Of a stretch of 64,000 bases of DNA, positions 37,294 through 47,500 are shown piece after piece (positions within the stretch are counted from its first letter, which is position 1; every line of letters begins with the position of its first letter). Source of the stretch: Orenia marismortui DSM 5156 (GTDB taxonomy: Bacteria > Bacillota > Halanaerobiia > Halobacteroidales > Halobacteroidaceae). Under the pieces are notes generated by a model. That model did no database searches. It was not told where the DNA came from and was given only the letters and a program-made list of their open reading frames with translations. The position numbers were made by a program, and so were the translations under genes. The stretch is from the NCBI RefSeq assembly GCF_000379025.1, contig NZ_KB900620.1, forward strand, positions 116,802 through 180,801. The letters run 5' to 3'.

Positions 37294-38067
37294 TTAAGAA
37301 TTAATTAACTCCTGCACCTTAGCTGTAATATTATTACTTTTCATTAAAGATTCTCCTACTAATACCCCATCAATTCTATGTTCTGATAATAATTCAATAT
37401 CATTTCTATTTCGAATTCCACTCTCACTAACTATCACCTTTTCATCAGGAATCAATCTCTGCAAACCTAAGGTAGTAGCTAAATCGACCTCAAATACTTT
37501 TAGATTTCGATTATTAATACCAATTATCTCTGTATCTATTTCTAAAGCTATATTTAATTCTTTTCTACTGTGAACCTCTACTAATACATCTAAATCCAAA
37601 TCATCGGCTATAGATAAATATTTTGCTAACTCTTCTTTACTTAAAATAGCTACTATTAATAATATAGCATCTGCCCCATAGGCTCTAGCCTGATAGATTT
37701 GATAAGGATCAATAATAAAATCCTTTCTTAATAAAGGTAATTCTACCGCTTCTCTTACTTCACTTAAATAATTTAAACTACCTCTAAAAAATTCATAATC
37801 GGTTAACACTGATAAAGCTCTAGCACCTGCTTGTTCATATTCCTTAGCAATTTCTACAACTTGAAAATCATCTCTGATCAATCCTTTAGAAGGTGACGCC
37901 TTCTTAAGCTCTGCAATTAAACTCATCCCTTGATCTTTTAAAGCTACTTTAAAGTTTTTAGTATTATCTCTACCTTTAATAATTCTCTTTAAATCGTCTA
38001 AACTCTCTTCCTGCTTTTGCTTCTCTACTTCTACCTTCTTATGATTAACTATCTTATCTAAAATCAA
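37294..38067 (-). CDS. trpC: Indole-3-glycerol-phosphate synthase
   Basis: A 257-residue TIM barrel closing the indole ring. Key motifs: IAELKKASPSKG with the catalytic lysine, LLRKDFIID, VLVEVHSRKEL, IGINNRNL and VSESGI. It starts 1 bp from the trpD stop codon, so the two are coupled. Full length for the family, with no fusion to TrpF. Confidence 0.97.
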   Translation of the reverse strand: MILDKIVNHKKVEVEKQKQEESLDDLKRIIKGRDNTKNFKVALKDQGMSLIAELKKASPSKGLIRDDFQVVEIAKEYEQAGARALSVLTDYEFFRGSLNYLSEVREAVELPLLRKDFIIDPYQIYQARAYGADAILLIVAILSKEELAKYLSIADDLDLDVLVEVHSRKELNIALEIDTEIIGINNRNLKVFEVDLATTLGLQRLIPDEKVIVSESGIRNRNDIELLSEHRIDGVLVGESLMKSNNITAKVQELINS

Positions 38068-38068
38068 C

Positions 38069-39094
38069 TTAGCTTACCTCCCCAACTAAACTATGACTAT
38101 ATCTAATTAACTGCTCTAACTTCTCTAATGCTAATCCCTGATCAATAACTCTAGCTGCTAACTCTATTCCTTCTGCTAAGGATTGAACTTGATTGGCTGC
38201 TACCAAAGCTGCTGATGCATTTAATAAGACTACATCCCGTTTTTTACTCTGCTTAGCTTTTAATATATCCAAAGTAATCTCTGCATTTTCTTCAGGAGTT
38301 CCACCTGCTAAATCTTCAATCCCAGCACTTTCTAAACCTAAATCCTCTGCCTCAATATAATATGTCTCTACTTTCCCATCTTTAAGCTGACTAATCTTTG
38401 TCTTACCTACTGTTGACAACTCATCTAATCCTACTAAACCGTGTACTACAAAAGCTGATTCTACCCCTAAATTCTTTAATACATACGCAATAGGTTCAGT
38501 TAAATCAGAATCATATACTCCCAATAATTGAATCTGAGCTTTCGCTGGATTGGTCAAAGGACCTAACATATTAAAAATAGTTCTTGCTCCAATCTCTCTT
38601 CTGGGAGCAATAGCATATTTCATTGCCTGATGGAAGGTTGGAGCATACAAAAATCCAATCCCAATCTGATCAATACATTGCCCCACTTGATTAGGAGTTA
38701 AATTGAGATTAACCCCCAATTTCTCTAACAAATCAGCACTACCACTCTTGCTAGAAACTGAACGGTTACCATGTTTAGCTACACTTACTCCAGCACCTGC
38801 TACCACAAAAGCTGTAGTTGTTGATATATTAAAGGTATTTAACTTATCTCCACCAGTTCCACAAACATCAACTAATATATCTTGATTTGTTTTAATCTCT
38901 GCTGCTTTATCTCTCATCACCAAGGCAGCTCCCGTTATTTCATCAATAGTTTCACCTTTCATCCTAAGTCCAGTGATAAAACTAGCTATTTGAGCTGGTG
39001 TAGCTTTGCCTTCCATAATCTCTTCCATCGTTGATTGACTCTCTTCTAATGACAGATCTTCATGGTTGATTATCTTATCAATTACTCTTCTCAT
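38069..39094 (-). CDS. trpD: Anthranilate phosphoribosyltransferase
   Basis: A 341-residue enzyme transferring phosphoribose from PRPP to anthranilate. The PRPP loop is VDVCGTGGDKLNTFNISTT, followed by KHGNRSVSSKSGSADLLE and the metal motif near VGLDELS. The start region reads AAGAGGAGATGAGAGAAG before ATG, which supplies the ribosome site and several GAG triplets. The 75-bp gap to trpG holds no gene. Confidence 0.97.
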   Translation of the reverse strand: MRRVIDKIINHEDLSLEESQSTMEEIMEGKATPAQIASFITGLRMKGETIDEITGAALVMRDKAAEIKTNQDILVDVCGTGGDKLNTFNISTTTAFVVAGAGVSVAKHGNRSVSSKSGSADLLEKLGVNLNLTPNQVGQCIDQIGIGFLYAPTFHQAMKYAIAPRREIGARTIFNMLGPLTNPAKAQIQLLGVYDSDLTEPIAYVLKNLGVESAFVVHGLVGLDELSTVGKTKISQLKDGKVETYYIEAEDLGLESAGIEDLAGGTPEENAEITLDILKAKQSKKRDVVLLNASAALVAANQVQSLAEGIELAARVIDQGLALEKLEQLIRYSHSLVGEVS

Positions 39095-39169
39095 CTTCTC
39101 TCATCTCCTCTTAATTTTAGCTCTTAGCATTGGCTATTAGAGCTTTATTCTTCTCAACTAAATAACTCT

Positions 39170-39730
39170 TTAAGAACTTAAAAAATTATTTAAAATCTCC
39201 TTACCTGTTTTACTCATAATCGATTCTGGATGAAACTGGAGACCATATAGTCCTTTCTCTTCATCCTGAATCCCCATAATAATCCCATCTGCTGTCTTGG
39301 CTGTTACTTCAAAATTATCTGCTAGAGTTTCAGGTTTAATTACTAAAGAATGATAACGAGTTGCTTCAAAATCATCTATTCCTTCTAAGATTCCTTTCTG
39401 CTTATTAATGATCTTAGATACCTTACCATGAACTAATTCTGGAGCCTTAACTATCTCTGCTCCAAAGGCAGCTGCTATACTTTGATGGCCTAAACAAATT
39501 CCCAATATTGCTATCTCTCCTGAAAATTCTTTAATCAAGTCCAAGGATATCCCTGCATCCTTAGGACGCCCTGGTCCTGGCGAGATAATTATCTTATTAG
39601 GATTTAAGCTTTTTATCTCTGCTAAGCTTATCTGATCATTACGCTTTACTTCAATCTCATATCCTAGCTCACCAATTAACTGTACTAAATTATAAGTAAA
39701 GGAATCATAGTTATCTATGACTAATATCAA
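39170..39730 (-). CDS. trpG: Anthranilate synthase glutaminase subunit
   Basis: A 186-residue class I glutamine amidotransferase feeding ammonia to TrpE. The triad is visible: Cys in GICLGHQS, His and Glu in LQFHPESIM; oxyanion ISPGPGRP. I prefer the TTG start at 39730 (giving MILVIDNYDSFTYNL, the normal N-terminus), eight bases from AAGGGGG; a GTG at 39739 is the alternative. The start lies inside the 3' end of trpE, so the subunits are translationally coupled. Confidence 0.96.
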   Translation of the reverse strand: MILVIDNYDSFTYNLVQLIGELGYEIEVKRNDQISLAEIKSLNPNKIIISPGPGRPKDAGISLDLIKEFSGEIAILGICLGHQSIAAAFGAEIVKAPELVHGKVSKIINKQKGILEGIDDFEATRYHSLVIKPETLADNFEVTAKTADGIIMGIQDEEKGLYGLQFHPESIMSKTGKEILNNFLSS

Positions 39731-41219
39731 CTCCCTCACCCCCTTGAGCTAATCTAACTGCTTCTAATAAAGCAGCCGCCTTATTGACACTTTCTTGATA
39801 TTCAGCTTCTGGATTAGAATCAGCTACAACACCACCACCAGCTTGAACATAAGCCTTAGCATCTTTAACTAAAATAGTTCTGATTGTAATACAACTATCT
39901 AAATTTCCTGAATAACCAAAATAGCCAATACTACCTCCATAAGGACCTCTTCTAGTCTTTTCTAATTCATCAATAATCTCCATAGCCCTAATCTTAGGAG
40001 CACCAGATAAAGTACCTGCTGGAAAGCAAGATTCTAAGCCTGAATAAATATCTTCTTCTTCCTTAAGTAGACCTCTTACATTAGATACTAAATGCATCAC
40101 ATGAGAATAATATTCTACATTCATTAGACTAGTAACCTCAACTTTTCCATATTCACTAACCCGACCAATATCATTTCTCCCTAAATCAACTAACATAATA
40201 TGTTCAGCCCGTTCCTTTTCATCACTTAATAAATCTTTAGCTAAAATTTTATCCTCTTCTTTATTCTTCCCTCTTCTTCTAGTTCCAGCAATCGGCCTAT
40301 TTTCAATAACTCCATCCTTAACCCTGACTAAGAGTTCTGGAGATGAACCCACCAATTGAAATTCATTGAAATCTAAATAATACATATATGGTGAAGGATT
40401 TATTCTTCTTAACTGTCGATAAATTTCAAAAGGCTCTACATCTATTTCACTTTCAAACCTCTGTGAAGGAACAACTTGAAAGATATCTCCTTCTTTAATA
40501 TACTCTTGCCCCTTTTTAACCATTTCCATAAATTCATCTTTACTCATATTGGATTTAATCTCTAATTTATTATTACTATTATTCTTAAACTCTTTAGTCA
40601 TAACTTCTTCTGTAAGTGATTGATTCAAATTAGAAATTACTTCATCTATCTTAACCTTAGCCCGATTATAAGCTTGCTGAGGATTATCATCGACTCTAAT
40701 ATTTACTACAACCTTAATACTATGGCGTAAATGATCAAAGACTACTACAGTATCACTTAAGATAAATAACATCTCTGGTAGATTTAAATCATCAATATTT
40801 TCTTGAGGTATATTCTCAAAATACTTTACAACATCATAGCTTAGATATCCAACTGCCCCTCCATAAAACATTGGTAAATTATCAACTTCAACAGCCTGAT
40901 ATTCTGCTAATATCTTCTTCAAATCTCGAAGTGGATTCTGTGTATTCCTTTTATCTATTTGATTATCTTTTTGATCCTTAATAATTATTTCTCCATCTTT
41001 ACAACTTATTAAAGCATGATAATCAACTCCAATAAAAGAGTACCTTCCTATCTTCTCACCTTGTTCTACACTTTCTAGAAGATAAGAAAATTTATCTTTT
41101 TTTAATTTTTTGAAGGCAGATACTGGTGTCTCCATATCAGCAACAACCTCTTTATAAACCGGAATCAAATTACCTTCTTGACTTAGTTTTTTAAAATCTT
41201 CCTTATTGGGATAATACAT
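39711..41219 (-). CDS. trpE: Anthranilate synthase component I
   Basis: A 502-residue chorismate-using enzyme. The feedback-binding LLES motif is at 47-50. The catalytic domain has FQVVPSQRF, GSSPELLVRV, PIAGTRRRGK, VDLGRNDIGRV and FPAGTLSGAPKIRAME, all intact. First gene of the trp operon; the ribosome site is GGAGGG. The leader upstream carries an intrinsic terminator and many GAG/TAG triplets, indicating TRAP control. Confidence 0.97.
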   Translation of the reverse strand: MYYPNKEDFKKLSQEGNLIPVYKEVVADMETPVSAFKKLKKDKFSYLLESVEQGEKIGRYSFIGVDYHALISCKDGEIIIKDQKDNQIDKRNTQNPLRDLKKILAEYQAVEVDNLPMFYGGAVGYLSYDVVKYFENIPQENIDDLNLPEMLFILSDTVVVFDHLRHSIKVVVNIRVDDNPQQAYNRAKVKIDEVISNLNQSLTEEVMTKEFKNNSNNKLEIKSNMSKDEFMEMVKKGQEYIKEGDIFQVVPSQRFESEIDVEPFEIYRQLRRINPSPYMYYLDFNEFQLVGSSPELLVRVKDGVIENRPIAGTRRRGKNKEEDKILAKDLLSDEKERAEHIMLVDLGRNDIGRVSEYGKVEVTSLMNVEYYSHVMHLVSNVRGLLKEEEDIYSGLESCFPAGTLSGAPKIRAMEIIDELEKTRRGPYGGSIGYFGYSGNLDSCITIRTILVKDAKAYVQAGGGVVADSNPEAEYQESVNKAAALLEAVRLAQGGEGVDISHR

Positions 41220-41221
41220 CT

Positions 41222-41273
41222 ATTAACCCTCCATATCTAACTAATCTCATCTTAGCTCATCTCCTCTTTTTTA
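41222..41273 (-). promoter_or_regulatory. Possible TRAP-binding triplets overlapping the trpE ribosome site region
   Basis: Minus strand: GAGGAGATGAG, then GATGAGATTAGTTAG just before the GGAGGG ribosome site, giving about six G/TAG triplets with spacers of 0-4 nt. This could let TRAP block trpE translation in addition to attenuation. Inferred from pattern. Confidence 0.5.
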
Positions 41274-41283
41274 GTGGTCATAA

Positions 41284-41315
41284 AACAAAAAATCACCAGA
41301 CTAAAGTCTGATGAT
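41284..41315 (-). terminator. trp operon attenuator terminator
   Basis: Minus strand: ATCATCAGACTTTAGTCTGG closing with TGAT and followed by six T, 65 bp before the trpE start. An intrinsic terminator in the leader of a biosynthetic operon next to mtrB is the expected TRAP-controlled attenuator. Confidence 0.85.
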
Positions 41316-41440
41316 TAGAATTTATAAGATAATATCTATAGATATAGATATACCATTCTAAAACTCAACATTTGGTTTATTTTGCCATCTGTTCATTAAA
41401 GTTTTACCCTAAACTCTAATAATCTTGGCAAAATCACCGC

Positions 41441-41519
41441 TCAACTCATCTCATCTAAACTCTACTCTTCTAATAATATTCAATTTTTAACTCTCAACTC
41501 ATCTCTATTCTCACTAAAC
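41441..41519 (-). promoter_or_regulatory. TRAP-binding triplet clusters in the trp leader
   Basis: Two minus-strand clusters of G/TAG triplets: five at 41519-41494 (TAGTGAGAATAGAGATGAG then TTGAG), and seven at 41474-41441 (TTAGAAGAGTAGAG then TTTAGATGAGATGAGTTGAG). The last four of the second cluster have the ideal 2-nt spacing of TRAP sites. The gap 41222-41536 holds these, the attenuator and no gene. Confidence 0.75.
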
Positions 41520-41536
41520 TATTAAACTTAATTTAT

Positions 41537-41758
41537 CTAATCTGATTGAACAGAACCATGTTCTGTAAGAAGTTCTGCTTTTCCACGAATTTTAATTGCT
41601 GATGTATGCTCAGTAAATTGTGCAATCATTACCTCACCTTGGTCTAACTTCTCAGTATGATGAAACTTAGTCTGTTGTCCTCTAGTTAAACCAATAATTG
41701 TTACTCCATCTTCTAGAGCTTTAATCACTATATAATCTTGTTTTCCTTTTATCTCCAT
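41537..41758 (-). CDS. mtrB: Tryptophan RNA-binding attenuation protein (TRAP)
   Basis: A 73-residue protein close to Bacillus MtrB: VIKALEDGVTIIGLTRG, KFHHTEKLDQGEV and AQFTEHTSAIKIRG. The three residues that contact the GAG triplets in Bacillus TRAP, Lys37, Lys56 and Arg58, are all present at exactly these numbers. TRAP forms an 11-mer ring, binds tryptophan and wraps leader RNA. Here it is encoded directly upstream of trpE in the same direction. Ribosome site GGGGGC; promoter at 41792-41820. Confidence 0.97.
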   Translation of the reverse strand: MEIKGKQDYIVIKALEDGVTIIGLTRGQQTKFHHTEKLDQGEVMIAQFTEHTSAIKIRGKAELLTEHGSVQSD

Positions 41759-41791
41759 TATAAGCCCCCTTGATTACAACTTATTACTATT

Positions 41792-41820
41792 ATAATAACT
41801 TAATACAATAAAAGTGTCAA
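41792..41820 (-). promoter_or_regulatory. Sigma-A promoter of mtrB
   Basis: Minus strand TTGACA (41820-41815), 17-bp spacer, TATTAT (41797-41792). Predicted start near 41785, about 27 bp before the mtrB start. Confidence 0.7.
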
Positions 41821-41846
41821 TAGCAGTTTATATAATTAGATATTTT

Positions 41847-42605
41847 TTATACTTCTCTTTTATCCAATATCCAAATAGAAAGAAAACCTAGTAGAAATCC
41901 AACAATCTCTAAAATACCAATTTGATCTGGAATAACAGTTCTCATAGAGCCCAAAATTAGACCTGTTAATAGAGCCATCAACAATGATCTCCATCTATCT
42001 AATAAATAAGATAATAACCAAGAAAATCCTAACAGACCTACAGCTACTCCTAAACCAAAAGAGAATAAGATTGGAATATCAAAGTTAGTGATTGCTTGCA
42101 AAACATTCTGATATAAACCTAACATAATTAAAATAGTACCACCACTAACTCCTGGTAATATCATTGCTACACTACCTATAGCACCACCCCAAAAGAATTT
42201 GAGCCAAGAAATATCTGCTCCACTAGCTGCAGAATCGATATCTATTGAATAGTAATAAGCAATTATTAAGCCTACAATAAATAAAGCTATAGTTTTGAAA
42301 TTAAACTTATCTATCTCTTTAATAGTTACTTTACTTGAAGTAAAGATTAGACCTAATAGAAAAGCCATTGTAAAGCCTGGTTGTAGGTCAAATAAGCCAA
42401 CTATTACTTTAGATCCACCAACTACTCCTATCACAGCACCAAATAAGATCGGAATTAAAATCCTTAGATTTATCTTCTTAATTCCATTTACCAAACGATC
42501 ATATATTCCCAATACTAAAGCCATAGTTCCACCACTAATTCCTGGTAAAGTATTAGAAATACCAATCGGTATTCCTTTAATTAATAACTCCCAAAATTGA
42601 TTCAT
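41847..42605 (-). CDS. DUF368 (PopT-type) membrane protein
   Basis: A 252-residue protein with about eight helices and the two inverted DUF368 signatures, LPGISGGTMALVLGIYDRLV near the N-terminus and LPGVSGGTILIMLGLYQNVL in the middle. DUF368 proteins have been shown to recycle undecaprenyl phosphate across the membrane, supporting envelope polymer synthesis. Family known from motifs; substrate here inferred. Start with GAGGTG site; separate from mtrB by the mtrB promoter region. Confidence 0.9.
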   Translation of the reverse strand: MNQFWELLIKGIPIGISNTLPGISGGTMALVLGIYDRLVNGIKKINLRILIPILFGAVIGVVGGSKVIVGLFDLQPGFTMAFLLGLIFTSSKVTIKEIDKFNFKTIALFIVGLIIAYYYSIDIDSAASGADISWLKFFWGGAIGSVAMILPGVSGGTILIMLGLYQNVLQAITNFDIPILFSFGLGVAVGLLGFSWLLSYLLDRWRSLLMALLTGLILGSMRTVIPDQIGILEIVGFLLGFLSIWILDKREV

Positions 42606-42661
42606 AGATTCACCTCTAATATTATATACTCTTATAAATTATTAATATGAATATATTGCAA

Positions 42662-42743
42662 TACTTTTAGGTACTAGAAGTTAGGTTATAGGGGATAGTA
42701 AGGTCTTTCTAACCCCTACCTCCTAATGCCTAATTCCAAAACT
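42662..42743. repeat. Second copy of the TAGG-heptamer palindromic element
   Basis: Matches 35041-35127: TAGG heptamers (TTAGGTTATAGGGGATAG), the core TAAGGTCTT, and CTAACCCCTACCTCCTAA. Imperfect ends ATACTTTTAGG and CCAAAACTAT are inverted. Lies in the 213-bp gap before the DUF368 gene, which shows nothing else. Confidence 0.6.
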
Positions 42744-42818
42744 ATCCTACTATCTTTCTTAAGGTTCACTTTAAACTTCGATAATCATAATCTATTCTTC
42801 CCCTTATAGAAAAGCTGT

Positions 42819-43793
42819 TTAAGGATTATTAGAAATTTGCTTTTTATACTTAGTTTTCAAAAAACTCATTAAGTTCTTTTCCATCTTATATTCATCTACA
42901 GATTTAGCTGGTGAGCCAATCACTGTTAAACCTGATTCTATCTTTCTACCATAAGGAACTGTAGCACCTGAACCAACTGTAGCACCATCACCAACTATAG
43001 CTGTATGAACTACCGCATTAGAACCGATCATTACTTTTGAACCTATCTTACCACCAACTATTGCTCCACTACCAATAAAAGTTCCTGAGTTAATTACAGT
43101 AGCTATCACCTTTCTATCTTCATTAGAATCTAATTCAGCCTTTTTGCGCCCCACATTAAATATTCTAGCTAAAGGTCCAATTCTAACATTATCTTTAACT
43201 TCTACATTGCTTTCAATATTAGCTGCTGTACCAATTGATACATTGTCACCGATCACAACATTAGCTCTAATTGTAACATTCTCTTCAATATTAACGTTAT
43301 TACCCATAATAACATTATTTCCTATAATCGCTCCTGTACCAATATGACAATTATCTCCAATAGATGTTTGACCTCTAACAACTACTCCACTGCCTATAAA
43401 TGTTCCTTCTCCAATTCTTACATCTTCCTGTAATAGTGCATTACCAACCACTCTACTAAAAGATCCAATTGAAACTCCATCATATAATTCAGCCAATGAA
43501 CTAACACTAGCTTTAGGTGCTAAATAAATATCTCTAACTAATTGACCTGGATTTGGATTATTATACTCTAATATTGGAGCAATTGTAATGACGGGATCTA
43601 GACTACTTTCTCTAATCAACTGTAATACCTCTTCTTTTCTTTCTTTAGGAATAACTGTAGCAAACTCTAATTTTCTACCATCACTTTGCTTTACTACTTT
43701 GATTGAATAGTCTAATTTATTATGATTAAAAGTATGGCGCAAACGATAACTAACTGTTCCTCTGACAGTTGCTATAATTTTATAGTAGTCCAT
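42819..43793 (-). CDS. Left-handed beta-helix (hexapeptide-repeat) acyltransferase-like protein
   Basis: Residues 1-90 form a small alpha/beta domain of unknown type. Residues 95-300 are continuous hexapeptide repeats ([IV]-G-x-x-x-x, e.g. VRIGEGTFIGSGVVVRGQTS), the fold of sugar and nucleotide-sugar acyltransferases such as LpxD, GlmU or DapD. A loop at about 212-230 (GRKKAELDSNEDR) interrupts the coil. It lacks a neighbouring pathway gene, so the substrate is unknown. A C-terminal basic helix ends the protein. Confidence 0.75.
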   Translation of the reverse strand: MDYYKIIATVRGTVSYRLRHTFNHNKLDYSIKVVKQSDGRKLEFATVIPKERKEEVLQLIRESSLDPVITIAPILEYNNPNPGQLVRDIYLAPKASVSSLAELYDGVSIGSFSRVVGNALLQEDVRIGEGTFIGSGVVVRGQTSIGDNCHIGTGAIIGNNVIMGNNVNIEENVTIRANVVIGDNVSIGTAANIESNVEVKDNVRIGPLARIFNVGRKKAELDSNEDRKVIATVINSGTFIGSGAIVGGKIGSKVMIGSNAVVHTAIVGDGATVGSGATVPYGRKIESGLTVIGSPAKSVDEYKMEKNLMSFLKTKYKKQISNNP

Positions 43794-43967
43794 ATCATCA
43801 TTCCCTTCAACAACAATTAAGAATTTATAATTAATAACCTATCCTGAAGTTTTACTAGTCTATAGTCTAAAAAATTTCACTTAGTACTAGAGTTAAGATC
43901 AAATTAAAAAAAGTTAAGCTATAACTATATTTCTAATTATTAATTATACATTATAGATTTTCAATTA

Positions 43968-44462
43968 TTAAGATACTTCTTCCTCTTTTAATTCAGCTTC
44001 ATTTCTCTTTTGATGAGCGATTCTTGCTGAAGCTGCAGATGCTATTCCAGCTACTAAATCATCTAAAAAAGTATTAACATTATCTTTTTTGCTATCTAGT
44101 CTTTCCATTACCCCAAATTTATTCTTATCTAAATATCCAAAGCTAGTAAAACCAATAGTTCCATAAATATTGGCAATTGCCAATGCTAAGCTCTCATCTA
44201 CTCCATATAACGGCTCATCCCTTTTTATAATACTAGCTAATGGTTCTTCAATTTTATCTTCTTCAGTTAACTTATCTAAAGCAATTCCAGTTAACAATGT
44301 ATATTGTACTTCTCTTTTATTTAAAACTCTATCAACAGCATTTAAGCACTCATCTATGTTTAAATTATCACTATATGGTTTCTGTAAAGCATAAACTATA
44401 TCTGCTATCTCCTCTAATTCTACTCCTCGTTCTGCTAACTGTTCAATTATTATCTCTTTCAT
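43968..44462 (-). CDS. YutG/PgpA-like phosphatidylglycerophosphatase A-related protein
   Basis: A 164-residue protein matching the Bacillus YutG family: ERGVELEEIADIVYALQKPY, NKREVQYTLLTGI, YGVDESLALAIANIYG, SFGYLDKNKFG and NTFLDDLVAGIASAAS. These are soluble PgpA-type proteins, with the conserved aspartates at the C-terminal motif. The start was placed at the ATG at 44462 with AAAGGAGG; the longer reading to 44528 has no ribosome site. Role in phospholipid synthesis is probable but not proven for this subgroup. Confidence 0.85.
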   Translation of the reverse strand: MKEIIIEQLAERGVELEEIADIVYALQKPYSDNLNIDECLNAVDRVLNKREVQYTLLTGIALDKLTEEDKIEEPLASIIKRDEPLYGVDESLALAIANIYGTIGFTSFGYLDKNKFGVMERLDSKKDNVNTFLDDLVAGIASAASARIAHQKRNEAELKEEEVS

Positions 44463-44589
44463 CTTATTTCCTCCTTTTATAATTTGTACATATATTATAT
44501 GCATCAATACGATAAATTGTAACTTCATTCTACTTAAGGAATATTTGGATTGAAGTTGATTTATATATTAATAAAATAATCCTTTGCTA

Positions 44590-47500
44590 TTAATTATAGC
44601 TCAAAGAATGTTTTAATTCTAATTTATTCAATTCTTCCTTCAAACTATCACTTAACTTTACATTATATCTTGCATCCAGCTTGATACTAACTCTTTTGGA
44701 GTCAATAACTAAATGAAGATAAACAGCACTACTTCCTCTATATTGTAATAAAATATTCTTTAAGTCAAACAATACTTCATCATCTAATTTTTCTAATTGT
44801 AAATGAAGAATATCTACTTCTTTATTCTTCTCTTTTCCCTTAGAATAAAAATCACTCTCCAAGTCTCCTATTTGAGCTGCAATCAACTTTCCTTCTTGAT
44901 TGACTTTTCCTTTGATTAGTACTACCTCTTCTTCAAGAATATATTCTTGATACTTTTGATAGACATTTGGAAAGACAATCACTTCTATTTCTCCAACTTC
45001 ATCTTCTAAGTTCAAAAAAGCCATCTTATTATGATTCTTTGTTAATATTTCACGATTATCAACGATTAATCCTCCAACAACAACTTTTCCTTGATTGACT
45101 TTTAAATTTTGACTACTATTAGTTCTTTTATCTTTTAGCATTGCTAAATAATCTTGTAGTGGATGACCTGAAAGATAAAAGCCTAACATTTCTTTTTCTA
45201 AAGATAACAGCCTTCTAAACTCAAACTCTTCAATATCAGGCATCTCTATTTGATCAACTATGAATTCATCTTCATCAAATATATCAAGAAAGCTTGTTTG
45301 ACCATTACTTTTTTGTTTCTGTACTTTTTGAGCTTGTTCAAAAACCTTTTCTAATATTCTTAACAATTGAGAACGATAAAATCCTAAAGAATCAAAGGCT
45401 CCAGCTTTGATTAAGCTTTCCACAACTCTTTGATTTACTTTAGATAAATTTACCCTTTCACAAAAATCCTTTAGCCCCTCAAATTTCCCTTCAGCTCTAG
45501 ACTCTATAATTGCTTCAATAGCTTTTTTTCCTACATTTTTAATTGCCTCCAAGCCAAAACGAATATTACCATCCTCTACAGTAAAACCTACCTTACTATA
45601 ATTTATATCAGGAGCAAGTATCTTAATGCCTATTCTTTCGGATTCTGCTATATAAGCTGCTACTTTATCACTATTCCCAATTAAGCTGGTCATTAAGGCT
45701 GCCATAAATTCTACAGGATAATGCGCTTTTAAATAAGCTGTCTGATAAGAGACATAAGCATAGGCTGTACTATGAGCTTTATTAAATCCGTAACCACTAA
45801 AATACTCAATCAATTCAAATAGTTCTTCGCCTAATTTTTGACTATATCCATTATTAACTACACCAATAACTTCATCATTACCATTAATAAAAATATCACG
45901 ATGCTTCTTCATTACCTCAGGCTTTTTCTTACCCATAGCCCTTCTCAAAATATCAGCTTCACCCAAAGAATATCCAGCAATTTTTTGGGCAATCTGCATT
46001 ACTTGTTCTTGGTATAAGATTACTCCATAAGTTGCTTTTAAGGTATCTTTTAAATCTTCGTGGGGATATTCAATCTCTTCTTCTCCATGGCGTCTAGCAA
46101 TGAAATCATCTACCATACCACTCCCTAAAGGCCCTGGTCTATACAGGGCAAGCAAAGCAATAATATCTTCAATCTCTTCAGGTTTTAGCTTTTGAATTAA
46201 CCTTCTCATCCCATCACTTTCTAATTGAAATACACCTAAGCTATCTCCAGAACTCAATAATTCAAAAACCTTTTCATCATCAAAGGGTATCTCTGCTAAT
46301 TTCAATTCTACCCCTTGAGTCTCTTTGAGCAGATCTAAAGTCTTATTAATAACAGTTAAAGTTCTCAAACCTAAAAAATCCATCTTTAATAAACCTAATG
46401 ATTCTAAATCTCCCATTGGATACTGGGTAGTAATCTCACCTTTACTCATATAAAGTGGAGTATAATTAGTAATCTCCTCTTTAGTAATAATTACTCCTGC
46501 AGCATGGGTTGAAGCATGGCGTGGCAAGCCTTCAATCTGTCTAGAGTAATCAATTATTTCCTTAACTTGATAGTCAGAATGATATAGATTCTTTAAATCC
46601 TTAGATTCTTTTAAAGCTTGGTCTAAGCTAATCCCCAATGAATTAGGGATGGCTTTAGCAACCTTATCTACTTTCTCATAAGCAATTCCTAGCACTCTAC
46701 CAACATCTCTAATCGCACCCTTGGCTGCCATAGTACCAAAAGTAATTATCTGTGCTACTTTATCTTGTCCATATTTTCTAACTACATAATCTATTACTTC
46801 ATCACGCCGCTCATAACAGAAATCAATATCAATATCTGGCATTGAAACACGAGCTGGATTTAAGAACCTTTCAAATAATAAATTATATTTTAAGGGATCA
46901 ATCTCAGTAATATCCAAAAGATAAGAAACTATACTAGAAGCAGCACTACCTCGACCCGGCCCCACAATAATATCATTGTCCTTAGCATATTTAATAAAAT
47001 CTCTAACAATCAAAAAATAAGCCGGATATCCCATCTGATTAATTATACCTAATTCATATTCTAATCTCTCTTCAATTTCAGGTGTTAACTTATCATATTT
47101 ATCTTCTAAGCCTTCATAAGCCAACTTACGGAGATAAGATTCCAAGCTTTCTCCATTGGGCACATCATAATGTGGTAATAAGATATTATCAAAATCTAGC
47201 TCAACATTACATCTATCAGCAATCTTTATGGTATTAGTAATTGCTTCTGGATAATCTTTAAATATCTCCTTCATCTCTTGATAAGATTTTAAGTAAAATT
47301 GATCATTAGGGAATTTCATTCTATTCTTATCATCAATATCTTTCCCTGTTTGAATACATAATAATACATCATGAACTTTAGCATCTTCTTGAGTCAAATA
47401 ATGAGCATCATTAGTAGCAACTAAGGGAATCTCCAACTCTTCGCTTAATTCTACTAATCCTTTATTAGCAAGATGTTGATCTGCTAAGCCATGATCTTGC

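Noticed and set aside
42295-42600. Plus-strand 101-codon frame opposite the DUF368 gene
   Set aside because: Shadow of a strongly conserved membrane-protein gene; composition follows the codon positions of the real gene.
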